Part shown: one piece after another, positions 25,659 through 35,517 of the stretch
Position numbering within the stretch: the stretch's first letter is position 1
Layout of the letters: each line of letters opens with the position of its first letter
NCBI RefSeq assembly: GCF_004343725.1
Contig: NZ_PTQW01000014.1
Span: forward strand, 1 to 64,000
From: Treponema sp. J25
GTDB taxonomy: Bacteria > Spirochaetota > Spirochaetia > Treponematales > Breznakiellaceae
Reading direction: 5' to 3'
Length of the DNA: 64,000 nt
Position numbers and translations under genes: made by a program
The notes under the pieces: model-generated
What the model was told of the DNA's origin: nothing
What the model saw: the letters and a program-made list of their open reading frames with translations, nothing else
Database searches by the model: none

Positions 25659-28118
25659 ATGGCACGATACCCCTTTGATATCATTGAACCTAAATGGCAA
25701 AAATACTGGGAAGAGCATAAGACCTTCCGGGCAGTAGAAGATCCGGCAATTCCAAAAGAAAAGCGCCGCTATGTCCTTGACATGTTCCCCTATCCTTCCG
25801 CCCAGGGGCTGCATGTGGGACATCCCGAAGGATATACCGCCACGGATATTTACTGCCGCTACCTCAGGATGAGGGGCTACAACGTGCTTCATCCCATGGG
25901 ATTTGACGCCTTTGGGCTTCCTGCAGAAAACTATGCCATTAAAACAGGGACCCATCCTGCTACCACAACCCGGGCCAATATTAACCGTTTTCGGGAACAG
26001 ATAAAAGCCCTGGGCTTTTCCTACGATTGGGATCGGGAAGTTTCTACCTGTGAACCGGAATATTACAAGTGGACCCAGTGGATATTCCTGAAACTCTTCG
26101 AGAAGGGGCTTGCCTACGAGGCGGAGACCCCCATTAACTGGTGCCCCTCCTGTAAAACCGGTCTTGCCAACGAGGAAGTAAAAGAGGGCTGCTGCGACCG
26201 CTGTGGGACCCGGGTTACCCGAAAGCGGATCCGTCAGTGGATCTTAAAAATCACCGCCTATGCGGAACGACTTTTACAGGATCTGGACGAGTTGGACTGG
26301 CCTGAGCCGGTAAAACTCATGCAGCGGAACTGGATCGGCCGTTCCGAAGGGGCCAATGTGATTTTCCAGATCGAAGGCCATCCGGACCAGCTTGAAATTT
26401 ACACCACCCGGCCTGACACCCTCTTTGGGGCAACCTACATGGTGCTTGCCCCGGAGCACCCCCTGGTAGAAAAAATTACTACCCCTGAACAGCGGAAAGC
26501 CGTACAGGCCTATATTGAAGAGGCGGCCAAGAAGAGTGACCTGGAACGGACCGACCTGGCCAAGGAAAAAACGGGCGTCTTTACCGGGGCCTACGCGATC
26601 AATCCCGTCAATGGCAAGAAAATCCCCATCTGGATCGCCGACTACGTGCTTATCTCCTACGGCACGGGGGCCATCATGGCCGTCCCCGCCCATGACGAAC
26701 GGGACTGGGACTTCGCCAAGGTTTTTGGGCTTCCCATCATTCAGGTGGTGTCCCCTACTCCCCCAGAGCCCGGTGAGGATTACAGCAAAACCCCCAGTGT
26801 TTGCTTTACCGAAGAGGGCTATGCGGTCAATTCAGGGGAGTTTACCGGCCTTCCAACGGCGGAATTTAAGAAAAAAATCGTCTCCTGGCTTGAAGCAAAA
26901 GGCCTTGGCCGGCGGGCAGTAAACTACAAGCTCCGGGACTGGATCTTCAGCCGCCAGCGTTACTGGGGGGAACCGATCCCCATCGTGCACTGCCAGAACT
27001 GCGGCATCGTTCCATTGCCTGAGGACCAGCTTCCCCTGACCCTGCCGGAGGTACAGTCCTATGCCCCCACCGGCACCGGAGAATCACCCCTCGCGGCTAT
27101 TACCGACTGGGTAAACACCACCTGCCCCCGCTGCGGAGGACCGGCAAAACGGGAAACGAACACCATGCCCCAATGGGCGGGGTCCTGCTGGTACTATCTG
27201 CGGTATCTGGATCCCAAAAACGATACGGCCCTGGCATCCCGACAGGCTATCGAATACTGGATGCCGGTGGATCTCTACGTGGGTGGTACGGAACACGCGG
27301 TGTTACACCTTCTCTACAGCCGCTTCTGGCACAAGGTGCTCTATGATCTGGGGATTGTAAATACCAAGGAACCCTTCCAGCGCCTCGTAAACCAGGGGAT
27401 GATCCTGGGCGAAGATGGCCAGAAAATGAGTAAGAGCCGGGGAAACGTCATTAATCCCGACGATATAATCCGGGAGTATGGGGCCGATTCCATGCGGGTC
27501 TACGAAATGTTCATGGGACCCCTGGAGGTAAGTAAACCCTGGTCTACGGCGGGCCTTGTGGGGGTATCCCGCTTCCTGGAACGTCTGTGGGCCATCGGCG
27601 AAAAGCCCCTTTGCAAGGATCTTTCAGACAGCGGTCTTTCCGAAGAGGAACAACAAAAGCTGCTACGGCTGCTGCATAAAACCATAAAAAAGGTAACCCA
27701 CGATACGGAAACCCTTAATTTTAACACCGCCATCAGCCAGATGATGATCTATTCAGGAGAGTTAGCAAAGGCAGAGCGGATTCCCCGTTCCCTGTGGGAA
27801 CCCTTTGTCCTCCTGCTTGCCCCCTATGCGCCCCACCTGGCGGAAGAACTCTGGCAAAAATTGGGGCACTCCGGGTCTCTGGCCTACGAACCCTGGCCGA
27901 CTTACGATGAGGAACTGTGCAAAGAAACAGAAGTTACCATCGTGGTACAGGTGAACGGCAAAATCCGGGATAAATTCAATGCGGTTCCCGGCACAAGCAA
28001 AGAGGAGCTTGAAAAAACGGCCCAGGCCCTGCCGGGGGTTCAGAAATGGATTGAAGGGCATCGGGTTATCAAGATTATTTCTGTACCGGATAAACTGGTG
28101 AACATCGTGATCCAGTAA
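25659..28118 (+). CDS. leuS: Leucyl-tRNA synthetase
   Basis: LeuRS charges tRNA-Leu. The 819-residue length is normal. Class I motifs are present: a HIGH variant [12 protein letters not shown] (about residue 53) and [10 protein letters not shown] (KMSKS at about 587). A zinc-binding Cys cluster ([23 protein letters not shown]) lies at about 160-186, and the CP1 editing domain shows [21 protein letters not shown]. The C-terminal anticodon-binding region ends in [14 protein letters not shown]. The start follows AAGGAG. Confidence 0.98.
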   Translation: MARYPFDIIEPKWQKYWEEHKTFRAVEDPAIPKEKRRYVLDMFPYPSAQGLHVGHPEGYTATDIYCRYLRMRGYNVLHPMGFDAFGLPAENYAIKTGTHPATTTRANINRFREQIKALGFSYDWDREVSTCEPEYYKWTQWIFLKLFEKGLAYEAETPINWCPSCKTGLANEEVKEGCCDRCGTRVTRKRIRQWILKITAYAERLLQDLDELDWPEPVKLMQRNWIGRSEGANVIFQIEGHPDQLEIYTTRPDTLFGATYMVLAPEHPLVEKITTPEQRKAVQAYIEEAAKKSDLERTDLAKEKTGVFTGAYAINPVNGKKIPIWIADYVLISYGTGAIMAVPAHDERDWDFAKVFGLPIIQVVSPTPPEPGEDYSKTPSVCFTEEGYAVNSGEFTGLPTAEFKKKIVSWLEAKGLGRRAVNYKLRDWIFSRQRYWGEPIPIVHCQNCGIVPLPEDQLPLTLPEVQSYAPTGTGESPLAAITDWVNTTCPRCGGPAKRETNTMPQWAGSCWYYLRYLDPKNDTALASRQAIEYWMPVDLYVGGTEHAVLHLLYSRFWHKVLYDLGIVNTKEPFQRLVNQGMILGEDGQKMSKSRGNVINPDDIIREYGADSMRVYEMFMGPLEVSKPWSTAGLVGVSRFLERLWAIGEKPLCKDLSDSGLSEEEQQKLLRLLHKTIKKVTHDTETLNFNTAISQMMIYSGELAKAERIPRSLWEPFVLLLAPYAPHLAEELWQKLGHSGSLAYEPWPTYDEELCKETEVTIVVQVNGKIRDKFNAVPGTSKEELEKTAQALPGVQKWIEGHRVIKIISVPDKLVNIVIQ

Positions 28119-28139
28119 ACAGCGGCGGCCCACTCCACG

Positions 28140-28171
28140 CTCTCCGGAGAGACTGACCTCCCCCCGGGGGG
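28140..28171. terminator. Two adjacent 12-base palindromes between convergent leuS and glycosyltransferase genes
   Basis: CTCTCCGGAGAG (28140-28151) and CCCCCCGGGGGG (28160-28171) are both perfect palindromes in the 63-base gap between convergent genes. They may work as a bidirectional termination region, though neither has a T-tract. Confidence 0.4.
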
Positions 28172-28181
28172 CGTCCGCCAC

Positions 28182-29465
28182 CTACACCTGTCCAAAGTTC
28201 ATAAACACCTGTCGCAGGCGTTCTTCAAGCAGCCTGAAAGAAAAGAATTTCTTTGCCAGTTCAAAATTCTTACTTCCAATAAGACGGGTAAGCTCCGGAT
28301 TTTTAAGAAGAGAAACAACCGTATCCACCGTGTCTTCGGTGATATAGGTGTCCATTAGAACCACATCAAAACCTACCGGTTCAATATCCTGTTCAAAGAT
28401 AGAATAGCGGTTCACCAGGATAGGCTTTTTAAACCAGAGGGCTTCCAGAAAGGCGTTTCCAAACCCCTCGTACGTAGAGGGATAGGTTACAAAATCGGCG
28501 TTTACATAGCAATCCCATAGGCTATACTGGCGCTGCCCGGTGGAACTCGTTCCCCGGTGGGCACCAATAATATCGGGCCGAACCAGCACATCTACCCCCA
28601 ACAGGCGGGCATACTCCCGGGTACGCTCATAATAGGCGCTCCCTTCGTCCCGTTCCTGATGACTGATAAGGAGCTTCGCCACAATTCCCCGTTTTCCCAG
28701 GCGATGGACCAACTCGATAGCGTGTTCTATTCCCTTCCGGGCAATGATGCGGGTGGGCTGTAAAAAAAGGTATTCCCCCTCCTTTATCCCCAAATCCTCG
28801 CGTAAACTCCGGGCATAGCTATCCATTTCAGGAGGGGCCTCTTCAAAATCAAAGACATTGGGAATGATGATAGACGAAAGCCCACATCGGTACGAAAGCT
28901 GTCTGCGGGCTTCACTATTAATGACCACATGATTAATAGAATGGAGCCGCGGAGGAAAGGCCATGGCCAGGTAGTCTTCCACACAGTTCACCATAAAACG
29001 TTGTCGTTCCCACACAAAATCATGGTGATGGGCCACCGTGGGAAGCCCTGTCTCGGCAATTACCTCCGTGATCGCAAGGCCAAAAGGAATATGCAGGGGA
29101 ATCGTCAGGGCATTTTCCACAATAAGGGCATCGATATTAAAGGTTCCTATAAAGTCGTAGAGGGATTTTTTAAGTTCCTTCCGTAATTCATGGATCCGAG
29201 CGGTCAAGGCTTCAGAACGAAGGGTGGTCCCATAACACTGATGGTGAAGCTCCTGTACCAGCGGATGAGCAAAAAAGGCCCGCTCATCCACCATGCTTCG
29301 TTCCGGGGGTCGGTCCGATTGGCCTGCAAAGAAGTAACAACCATACCCCATCCGCTCCAGGACCCGACTCCATTTGTCCGTTTCCAGGGAAACCCCATCG
29401 GTTCCCTTAAAACGGGTAGAAACGAAGCCGATCCGTTGAATTTTGTTTGTTCTGGTAAGGTACAC
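28182..29465 (-). CDS. GT-B fold glycosyltransferase (family 4-like)
   Basis: The 427-residue protein has an N-terminal Rossmann-like half (IGFVSTRFKGTDGVSLETDKW), a LQPTRIIARKGIEHAIEL motif at the start of the second half, and the donor-binding signature FVTYPSTYEGFGNAFLEALW near residues 325-344, with the retaining-type E.G..E pattern. It probably transfers a sugar from a nucleotide donor; acceptor and sugar are not clear from sequence. The GTG start at 29465 has GGAGG 8 bases upstream. It stands between leuS and the NtrC-like gene. Confidence 0.85.
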   Translation of the reverse strand: MYLTRTNKIQRIGFVSTRFKGTDGVSLETDKWSRVLERMGYGCYFFAGQSDRPPERSMVDERAFFAHPLVQELHHQCYGTTLRSEALTARIHELRKELKKSLYDFIGTFNIDALIVENALTIPLHIPFGLAITEVIAETGLPTVAHHHDFVWERQRFMVNCVEDYLAMAFPPRLHSINHVVINSEARRQLSYRCGLSSIIIPNVFDFEEAPPEMDSYARSLREDLGIKEGEYLFLQPTRIIARKGIEHAIELVHRLGKRGIVAKLLISHQERDEGSAYYERTREYARLLGVDVLVRPDIIGAHRGTSSTGQRQYSLWDCYVNADFVTYPSTYEGFGNAFLEALWFKKPILVNRYSIFEQDIEPVGFDVVLMDTYITEDTVDTVVSLLKNPELTRLIGSKNFELAKKFFSFRLLEERLRQVFMNFGQV

Positions 29466-29509
29466 GAAAATGCCTCCGGAAACTTTTGGTACTAGAACCG
29501 CCCATCGAG

Positions 29510-30901
29510 CTATTGAGTTACTTTGAGGAGCGGCGAATCCTTCGGATACAGCCGTTCTAACCGGGACCGCAGGTGTCGTTCAGAAATCCCTAAAAGGCGA
29601 GCCGCGGCACTTTTATTACCCTTTGTTTCCTGTAGGGCCCGCTCAATAAGGGTACGTTCAAAACTTCCCAGCACCTCTCGATAATCCAGGGGAAAAGAAA
29701 GGGTGTTCGTACTGCTGGGTCTCCCAAAGGGAAGGGGAGGAAGATCCCGTTCAAGGATGATATCCCCCCGCGAAAGAACCACCGCCCGTTCAATAATATT
29801 CTCCAGTTCCCGCACATTTCCCGGATAATCGTAACGCATAAGATGTTCCATGGCCTCCCGGGAAACGCCCTGAACCATCCGATGGTTCCGCTGGTTAAAT
29901 TTCTCGATAAAGTGCTGTACCAAAAGGGGAATATCCTCTTTTCGTTCCCGAAGGGGAGGAAGATCCAGGGTAATCACATTGATGCGGTAAAAGAGATCCT
30001 TCCGAAAAAGCCCCTGTTCTACCAATTGGGGGAGGTTTTTATTGGTCGCCGCAATTACCCGCACATCCAGTTTGCGGGGAGTGTTTTCTCCTACCCGTTC
30101 TATGATTCCAAATTGAAGGACCCGGAGAAGCTTTACCTGTAAGTGGATAGGTACATCCCCAATTTCATCGATAAAGAGGGTCCCCCCATCGGCAAGTTCA
30201 AAGCGCCCGATTCGGTCTGTATCGGCCCCCGTAAAGGCCCCCCGTTTATGCCCAAAAAGCTCGCTTTCTGCCAGGGATTCCGGCAGGGCAGAAATGTTTA
30301 CCGCCACAAAGGGTTTGTGCTTCCGTAAACTGCGCTCGTGAATAAAGCGGGCCACCAGTTCCTTCCCTGTTCCGCTTTCTCCCGAAACCACCACGGTGGC
30401 ATCACTTTCGGCACAACGGGCGGCGATTTGCATCACAAAGGCCATGGATTCGCTTTTATAAATAATACCCTCTGCAAAAGGGCTCGTGGTTTTCCCTTCC
30501 AAAGGGGGTAAGAAAGATTCCCGGATAAGCATGTTTTTTTCATAGGAACGAAGAACAATCTTTTCTATATCCTGAGCCTTAGTTGGTTTTATAAGATAAT
30601 CATCGGCCCCCGCCTTGAGGATTTCCACCGCTTCCTGGGCACTGGAAAAGGCGGTCATTACTATCACGGGCACCATGGGATTAGTTTTTTTTACTTCCTT
30701 AAGGATGTCCAGGCCAGACCCATCGGGGAGGCGGAGATCGGTGATTACTAAATCAACCACGATAGCATTAAAAATCCGAAGGGCACTTCCATAGGAATCG
30801 GCGGTAAAAATTTCCACCGGTGGATATTGCATGTGCTGGAGAATCCGGCTCATTTGTTCCAATTGGAGGGGATCATCGTCCACCACCAGAATATGCATCA
30901 T
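29510..30901 (-). CDS. NtrC-family sigma54-dependent response regulator
   Basis: The three expected domains occur in order. Residues 1-120 are a receiver (acidic pocket [11 protein letters not shown], phosphoacceptor region [23 protein letters not shown], and the KPT lysine motif). Residues about 140-380 are a sigma54-interaction AAA+ domain: [15 protein letters not shown] (Walker A), [16 protein letters not shown] (the sigma54-contacting GAFTGA loop), [13 protein letters not shown] (Walker B). The C-terminus is a Fis-type helix-turn-helix ([15 protein letters not shown]). No kinase partner lies next to it. It is divergent from the B12 operon, whose promoter contains an inverted repeat. GAGG precedes the start. 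Confidence 0.92.
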   Translation of the reverse strand: MMHILVVDDDPLQLEQMSRILQHMQYPPVEIFTADSYGSALRIFNAIVVDLVITDLRLPDGSGLDILKEVKKTNPMVPVIVMTAFSSAQEAVEILKAGADDYLIKPTKAQDIEKIVLRSYEKNMLIRESFLPPLEGKTTSPFAEGIIYKSESMAFVMQIAARCAESDATVVVSGESGTGKELVARFIHERSLRKHKPFVAVNISALPESLAESELFGHKRGAFTGADTDRIGRFELADGGTLFIDEIGDVPIHLQVKLLRVLQFGIIERVGENTPRKLDVRVIAATNKNLPQLVEQGLFRKDLFYRINVITLDLPPLRERKEDIPLLVQHFIEKFNQRNHRMVQGVSREAMEHLMRYDYPGNVRELENIIERAVVLSRGDIILERDLPPLPFGRPSSTNTLSFPLDYREVLGSFERTLIERALQETKGNKSAAARLLGISERHLRSRLERLYPKDSPLLKVTQ

Positions 30902-30999
30902 AAGAAGTCCTCAATACTATTCTTCACTTTTCTTATCGGTATAAATAAACCGGGTAAATAGAAAAAACTATATTCTGAGGGGAACTGTCAATAACAATA

Positions 31000-31028
31000 T
31001 TGACCATTTTTTGGCTCTTCCATACTAT
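31000..31028 (+). promoter_or_regulatory. Promoter of the cobalamin operon with overlapping inverted repeat
   Basis: TTGACC (31000-31005), a 17-base spacer and TACTAT (31023-31028) give a sigma70-type promoter about 30 bases before the riboswitch. GTCAAT (30987-30992) and ATTGAC (30999-31004) form an inverted repeat overlapping the -35 box, a possible operator. Confidence 0.7.
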
Positions 31029-31057
31029 AAGGTCTGTCTGGCGAAGAAAAGTCAGGC

Positions 31058-31226
31058 GGTTGCAGGAGGGCTTCTTAAAAAGGGGAAATCAAAAACGAAC
31101 ATACCCTTTTTGTAGAGCCAAGAGGGGGAAGCCGGTGCAAATCCGGCGCTAGCCCGTAACTGTGAATTCAACAAAAGGGATATACGTCCCTGTTTTGTTG
31201 GAAAGCCAGGTTACCCTCCCTGCAGT
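31058..31226 (+). ncRNA. Cobalamin (adenosylcobalamin-class) riboswitch
   Basis: The B12-box core is recognisable: GGGGGAAGCCGGTGCAAATC followed by CGGCGCTAGCCCGTAACTGT (about 31125-31163), with the GCCGG/CCGGC hairpin. A long hairpin (CAACAAAA.GGGA / TCCC..TTTTGTTG, about 31169-31200) and GAAAGCCAGGTTACCCTCCCTGCA (31201 onwards) follow. The 5' end TGCAGGAGGG pairs with the 3' end CCTCCCTGCA as the closing stem. It lies upstream of B12 uptake genes, where it should reduce expression when cobalamin is bound. Confidence 0.9.
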
Positions 31227-31492
31227 CCTCGCAGAAGCGCTTCGTGGGTCAGGCGTGGTGCGATCGATACACTTCATATCGATCTCTCCAGAAATTTCCC
31301 AACAATGAGAAAAGGGTAATTATACCCTTGTCAAGAAGAAGGTTCTTCCCTGAATGACGGCGATTTTCCAAAAGAAAGGCCTGGATAGACAACAAAGGGG
31401 AAACCCCTTCTTCTCCTCCTTGATACGGATTCCTACCACTATCGAAGCAAATCTGCAAACCAATTTCTAATTAGGGAGAGAAGGAGAGAGCT
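31227..31492 (+). promoter_or_regulatory. Long leader between riboswitch and btuF with several small hairpins
   Basis: This 266-base leader holds three perfect small stems: GATCGATA/TATCGATC (31262-31284), AAGGGTA/TACCCTT (31312-31329) and AAGGGG/CCCCTT (31395-31409, followed by CTTCTCCTCC). None has a strong T-tract. The last lies nearest to the AGGGAGAGAAGGAGAGAG ribosome-binding site of btuF. They are candidates for the expression platform, but which one changes with ligand is not clear. Confidence 0.4.
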
Positions 31493-32410
31493 ATGCAAAA
31501 AAAACTGAACAAAAGCATGTACCTCATGGGCTTTATTCTTACGATAGGTTCATTCCTGAATTTTCTGTATGCCCAGGAGAAACCAATAGTAGTCCAGGAT
31601 GTACTTAAACGGTCCCATTCTTTTACCAAACCGGTAACTCGGATCGTAAGTCTTTCTCCAGCCGTTACCGAGACCCTCTACGCCATCGGTGCAGGTGCGA
31701 CCCTGGTAGGGAACACCACCTACTGTACCTATCCTGAGGCAGCTCTGGAAGTACAAAAGGTAGGGGGCTACTCGGCGGATACCATCAGTGTGGAACGGAT
31801 TATCCAGCAACAGCCAGAGCTCGTGATAGGCGAGATTTCTATGCACCGATCCCTGGAGAATACCCTTAAAGAAGCAGCGATTCACTTTTTTCTTGTAGAT
31901 ATTACCCGGATTGAAGATATTTACACCCTCATTCAGAACCTAGCTATCATAACAGGACGTTCTGCCGAAGGGCAAGCCCTTACAAAAAACTTACAAGAAC
32001 GGGTAAACCGCATTACAAACCTTGTGGCAAAGAAAAAAACTCCCCGGCCCCGGGTTTTCTGGGAAGTGTGGAACGAACCCCTCATGACCTGCGGACCCCA
32101 CACCTTTATCGGGCAAATCCTTAACCTGGCGGGGGGGCAAAACATCTTTTCAGACCTTTCAGAGAACTGGCCAATTGTTTCCTCTGAAATGGTACTTGTC
32201 CGAAATCCCGACTATATCATGAGTACCCGTACCCATGGGGAGGCCCTGGATCTAGAAACCCTGAAACGCCGACCCGGTTGGGCTAATCTCCCGGCGGTAC
32301 GGAATCGGAACATCATTCTTTTTGATGATGACATTATAAGTAGACCCGGTCCCCGCTTTGTAGATGCGGTGGAACTCGTGGCTAAAGCATTACATCCGGA
32401 ACTCTTCTAA
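31493..32410 (+). CDS. btuF: Periplasmic cobalamin-binding ABC transporter protein, BtuF-like
   Basis: A signal peptide (MGFILTIGSFLNFLYAQ) is followed by a type III periplasmic-binding fold: VTRIVSLSPAVTETLYAIGAG, VGNTTYCTYPEAALEV and KVGGYSADTISVERI. This family binds B12 or iron-siderophores. The upstream cobalamin riboswitch and the cobT gene in the same operon make B12 or a corrinoid the likely ligand. The permease gene begins 6 bases later. Confidence 0.88.
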   Translation: MQKKLNKSMYLMGFILTIGSFLNFLYAQEKPIVVQDVLKRSHSFTKPVTRIVSLSPAVTETLYAIGAGATLVGNTTYCTYPEAALEVQKVGGYSADTISVERIIQQQPELVIGEISMHRSLENTLKEAAIHFFLVDITRIEDIYTLIQNLAIITGRSAEGQALTKNLQERVNRITNLVAKKKTPRPRVFWEVWNEPLMTCGPHTFIGQILNLAGGQNIFSDLSENWPIVSSEMVLVRNPDYIMSTRTHGEALDLETLKRRPGWANLPAVRNRNIILFDDDIISRPGPRFVDAVELVAKALHPELF

Positions 32411-32415
32411 AGGAA

Positions 32416-33459
32416 ATGAAAAAGTCAGGGGGTCTTTTCATTACACTGCTCCTTCTCATACTTCTCCTCTTAGGGCCCCTCGCGCTGATAGGGGGTTCGG
32501 TTCCGCTTGGTTTTAATGAAATGATCTCCGCCCTAGGGCAGATCCTCTGGCCCGTAGGAGATACTCCCCTCTCCCCAACCCTGGCGATACTCCGCCTCCG
32601 CCTGCTGCGGTACCTCCTTGCTACGATGGTAGGGATCATCCTTGGCGCAAGTGGAGCCGTATTTCAAGGGCTGTTTATGAATCCCCTGGCAGACCCCTAC
32701 GTGGTGGGGACCTCCAGTGGGGCCGCCCTTGGAGCGGTGGTAGCGATTACCCTCGGGGGCTTCTCCCTTTTTTCCCCTTCCATCGAAGGGATCTCCTGGT
32801 TTGGTCTTTCTGGAATCAGTCTCATGGCCTTTATCGGAGGCCTGGGGGCCACCATCCTCGTATATTTTATTGCCGGTTTTTTTCCCCGATCCACCAGCAG
32901 TACCACCGTACTCCTTGCAGGAAGCGCCATGGGGTCTTTCTTTTCTGCCAGCATCTCGATTCTTCTTACCCTGAAAGATCGGGATCTCCACCGGGCCTTC
33001 TTCTGGTTACTGGGAGGCTTTTCAGGGAGAACCTGGGACCACCTGGGGTTTCTTATATTACCGACAGTCCTTAGTCTCTTCATCGGCATGATGGGAGCCC
33101 GGCCCCTGGATATCCTTTCAGGGGGGGATGAACAGGCCCAGAGTCTGGGACTCCACCCGTCGATAACACGGCTTTTTTTAAGTATCGGCATGGCCATCGG
33201 TATTTCGGCGGCCGTTTCCGTGGCAGGCACCATCGGCTTTGTGGGACTCGTAAGCCCCCACATTGCCCGCCGAGTAGTGGGACCCCGTCATAGAATCGTC
33301 ATACCGAGTGCCGCCCTGGTGGGCGCCATCATGCTTGTGGTGGCAGACATAGGGGCTCGAACCCTTGTACCTCCCATAGAACTTCCCGTAGGAGCCCTTA
33401 CGGCTCTAATCGGGGCCCCCTATTTTCTGGTAAAACTCCTTAAAAGGACCGCCGCATGA
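32416..33459 (+). CDS. btuC: FecCD/BtuC-type ABC transporter permease
   Basis: The 347-residue, roughly ten-helix protein shows the family marks: LRLLRYLLATMVGIILGASGAVFQGLFMNPLADPYVVGTSSGAALGA near the N-terminus, the ATPase-contact region QAQSLGLH, and the late GTIGFVGLVSPHIARRVVGPRHR. It overlaps the ATPase gene by 4 bases. It should form the homodimeric membrane channel for the corrinoid. Confidence 0.92.
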   Translation: MKKSGGLFITLLLLILLLLGPLALIGGSVPLGFNEMISALGQILWPVGDTPLSPTLAILRLRLLRYLLATMVGIILGASGAVFQGLFMNPLADPYVVGTSSGAALGAVVAITLGGFSLFSPSIEGISWFGLSGISLMAFIGGLGATILVYFIAGFFPRSTSSTTVLLAGSAMGSFFSASISILLTLKDRDLHRAFFWLLGGFSGRTWDHLGFLILPTVLSLFIGMMGARPLDILSGGDEQAQSLGLHPSITRLFLSIGMAIGISAAVSVAGTIGFVGLVSPHIARRVVGPRHRIVIPSAALVGAIMLVVADIGARTLVPPIELPVGALTALIGAPYFLVKLLKRTAA

Positions 33460-34256
33460 AGTATCCTCTGCTTTCAATTGATAAGCTTCGATGGGGATAT
33501 GCTGGAAGCTGGCAGGCGGGCCCCCTTTCTGCGGAAATCCGAGAGGGAACCATAATAGTAATTCTTGGGCCCAATGGTTCGGGAAAAACAACTCTCCTTA
33601 AAACCATACTAGGTCTCCGACCGCCCCTCGGGGGGCGTATTTCCATCGGGGGACATTCCATCCAGGAGCTTTCTATAAGAGAGCGGGCCCGGCTTTGCTC
33701 CTGGGTCCCCCAGTTTTTCGATCCCCTTTGGGATTTTACCGTATGGGACCTGGTAAGTCAGGGCCGCTATGCGTACAGCACTGGATTTCACTCTCTTACC
33801 AAAGAGGATCGGGAGTGTATCCACAACACCCTTACAGAATTGGACCTTACCCATCTTCAGAGCAAAAGGTTCTCATCCCTTTCAGGGGGCCAGGCACGGC
33901 AGGTGCTTATAGCCCGGGCCGTATGCCAGGACACACCCCTCATTCTGCTTGATGAACCGGCGGCCAACCTGGACCCGGGGAAACAACTGGAACTAGGAGA
34001 ACTCCTTCAAAGGCTTGCGGCAAAAGGAAAGACCATCTGCATAAGCCTCCACGATATCAATCTTGCCTATCGACTTGCCCACAAGGTAATCCTTCTCTTT
34101 CACGATGGTTCCGCAGCCTGGGGTGCGCCGGAGGAAATCCTTATCCCCTTCCTCCTCGAAAAAGCCTATAACACCACCTTTGTCCATGGCTATCATGAAG
34201 AGTATGGGAAATTTAGCCTGCCCAGTCGAAGAAAGAAAAAAGGCGGTCGCCTATAG
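33456..34256 (+). CDS. btuD: Cobalamin ABC transporter ATPase, BtuD/FhuC-like
   Basis: The 266-residue ATPase has Walker A GPNGSGKTTLL (about residue 37), Q-loop WVPQFF, signature LSGGQARQVLIARAV, Walker B LILLDEPAANLD and the switch H in ISLHDINLAYRL. It energises BtuC. The start overlaps the permease stop by 4 bases. The C-terminal tail is short and basic. Confidence 0.92.
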   Translation: MKYPLLSIDKLRWGYAGSWQAGPLSAEIREGTIIVILGPNGSGKTTLLKTILGLRPPLGGRISIGGHSIQELSIRERARLCSWVPQFFDPLWDFTVWDLVSQGRYAYSTGFHSLTKEDRECIHNTLTELDLTHLQSKRFSSLSGGQARQVLIARAVCQDTPLILLDEPAANLDPGKQLELGELLQRLAAKGKTICISLHDINLAYRLAHKVILLFHDGSAAWGAPEEILIPFLLEKAYNTTFVHGYHEEYGKFSLPSRRKKKGGRL

Positions 34257-34289
34257 CAAAACATCATAATTGATGAAAGGAGGCATACT

Positions 34290-35408
34290 GTGCACGATAC
34301 CAACGTAAACCACCTCAACGCCCTGGAACAGACAATGCGACAGCACCTGGACAACCTGACAAAACCAAAGGGAAGTCTCGGCAAACTGGAAAACTATGCC
34401 TGCAAATTGGCCTGCATTCAAGGAACGGTACCACCCCACCTCCATAAAAGGGCGGTCTTCGTTTTTGCGGGGGATCATGGCATTACCCAGGAGGGGGTTT
34501 CCCTGTATCCCCCGGAAGTCACCGCCCAGATGGTACACAATTTTATGGCCGGGGGAGCAGCCATCAATGTTCTTGCCCGTCACTGCGGGTTCGACCTGTA
34601 TGCGGTAGATGCGGGGGTACAGGCGGAGTTTCCTGCAAGCTGGCAGGATAAGTCGCAAGAAAAAGATTCTTCCACATTTTCCCCACCGGGCAGGGCTTCC
34701 CCTCGCTTTATTTCAGCCAAAGTGGTACGGGGAACCCACAATTTTTACAAAGAGCCGGCCCTTACCGAAGAAGAATTTACCGCCTGTCTTGAAAAGGGCA
34801 AAGAACTCGCCCTCTTTGCCCAAAAACAGGGCTATCAGCTCGTCGCCCTTGGTGACATGGGGATAGGGAACACCTCGAGTGCCGCAGCCCTTGCGGTAGC
34901 ATTTGGCTTTACCCCAGAGGAAATTATTGACCGGGGCACAGGAATTGATGCGACCATGCTGAACCATAAATACAAAGTAATTACAAAGGCGGTAACCCAG
35001 TTTCTTCAGCGCCACCCTCAGCCCACCGCCGCTCAGATTGGTGCTTTTTTCGGCGGAGCAGAACTCGTGATGACCGCTGGTTTTATCCTGGGGTTGGAAG
35101 GGAAGAACATCGCCTGCGTCATCGATGGCTTTCCTATCACCAGTGCGGCCCTTCTCGCATACAAGTTAAATCCCCGCGTCACCGATTGGCTCTTCGCAGG
35201 ACACCGTTCCCATGTTAAAGGACATACTCCCCTGCTGAACTATCTGGGACTCGAACCCATCGTGCAGTTGGAAATGCGCCTTGGAGAAGGGACAGGTGCG
35301 GTTATCGGCGGCTTTATCCTTTCTCTTTCTGCAGCCATTGCTAATGAAATGGCAAGTTTTTCTCAAGCGGGGGTGAGCACCGCAACAAAAGAAGAGCATA
35401 CATATTGA
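34290..35408 (+). CDS. cobT: Nicotinate-nucleotide-dimethylbenzimidazole phosphoribosyltransferase
   Basis: CobT activates the lower-ligand base of cobalamin with nicotinate mononucleotide. The 372-residue protein has the N-terminal DNLTKPKGSLGKLE, VFAGDHGITQEGVSLYP, MVHNFMAGGAAINVLAR, GDMGIGNTSSAAAL and the C-terminal catalytic-Glu region LEMRLGEGTGA. A GTG start at 34290 has AAAGGAGG upstream. Its place after btuCD suggests that imported corrinoids or cobinamide are remodelled and given a lower ligand. No other cob genes are in the window. Confidence 0.95.
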   Translation: MHDTNVNHLNALEQTMRQHLDNLTKPKGSLGKLENYACKLACIQGTVPPHLHKRAVFVFAGDHGITQEGVSLYPPEVTAQMVHNFMAGGAAINVLARHCGFDLYAVDAGVQAEFPASWQDKSQEKDSSTFSPPGRASPRFISAKVVRGTHNFYKEPALTEEEFTACLEKGKELALFAQKQGYQLVALGDMGIGNTSSAAALAVAFGFTPEEIIDRGTGIDATMLNHKYKVITKAVTQFLQRHPQPTAAQIGAFFGGAELVMTAGFILGLEGKNIACVIDGFPITSAALLAYKLNPRVTDWLFAGHRSHVKGHTPLLNYLGLEPIVQLEMRLGEGTGAVIGGFILSLSAAIANEMASFSQAGVSTATKEEHTY

Positions 35409-35421
35409 TAGAGGGATTCTC

Positions 35422-35450
35422 TTGCGTTTACCCGTATATCCTACTATAAT
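35422..35450 (+). promoter_or_regulatory. Consensus-like promoter of the exported-protein gene at 35543
   Basis: TTGCGT (35422-35427), a 17-base spacer and TATAAT (35445-35450). Transcription is expected at about 35457, exactly at the start of a hairpin (35458-35512). Confidence 0.75.
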
Positions 35451-35457
35451 GGTCATA

Positions 35458-35512
35458 TACTCCTTTTTATAACCGTTGGCACTTATAAAATGCTGACCCG
35501 TTATAAGGAGTA
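35458..35512 (+). promoter_or_regulatory. 5' leader hairpin that buries a ribosome-binding site
   Basis: TACTCCT (35458-35464) pairs with AGGAGTA (35506-35512) and TATAAC (35468-35473) with GTTATA (35500-35505), with a 3-base TTT bulge and a 26-base loop: 13 base pairs. The 3' arm holds most of the AAGGAG (35505-35510) that would serve an ATG at 35518. It may stabilise the mRNA or control translation, for example by temperature. Confidence 0.5.
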
Positions 35513-35517
35513 AACAC

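Noticed and set aside
31249-31458. 69-codon minus-strand frame in the B12 operon leader
   Set aside because: It runs against the riboswitch leader, has no ribosome-binding site and shows no recognisable family; it is better explained as leader RNA.
35474-35495. sigma54-like TGGCAC and TGCT in the leader of the 35543 gene
   Set aside because: The GG and GC dinucleotides are two bases too far apart for a sigma54 promoter, and a good sigma70 promoter lies upstream.
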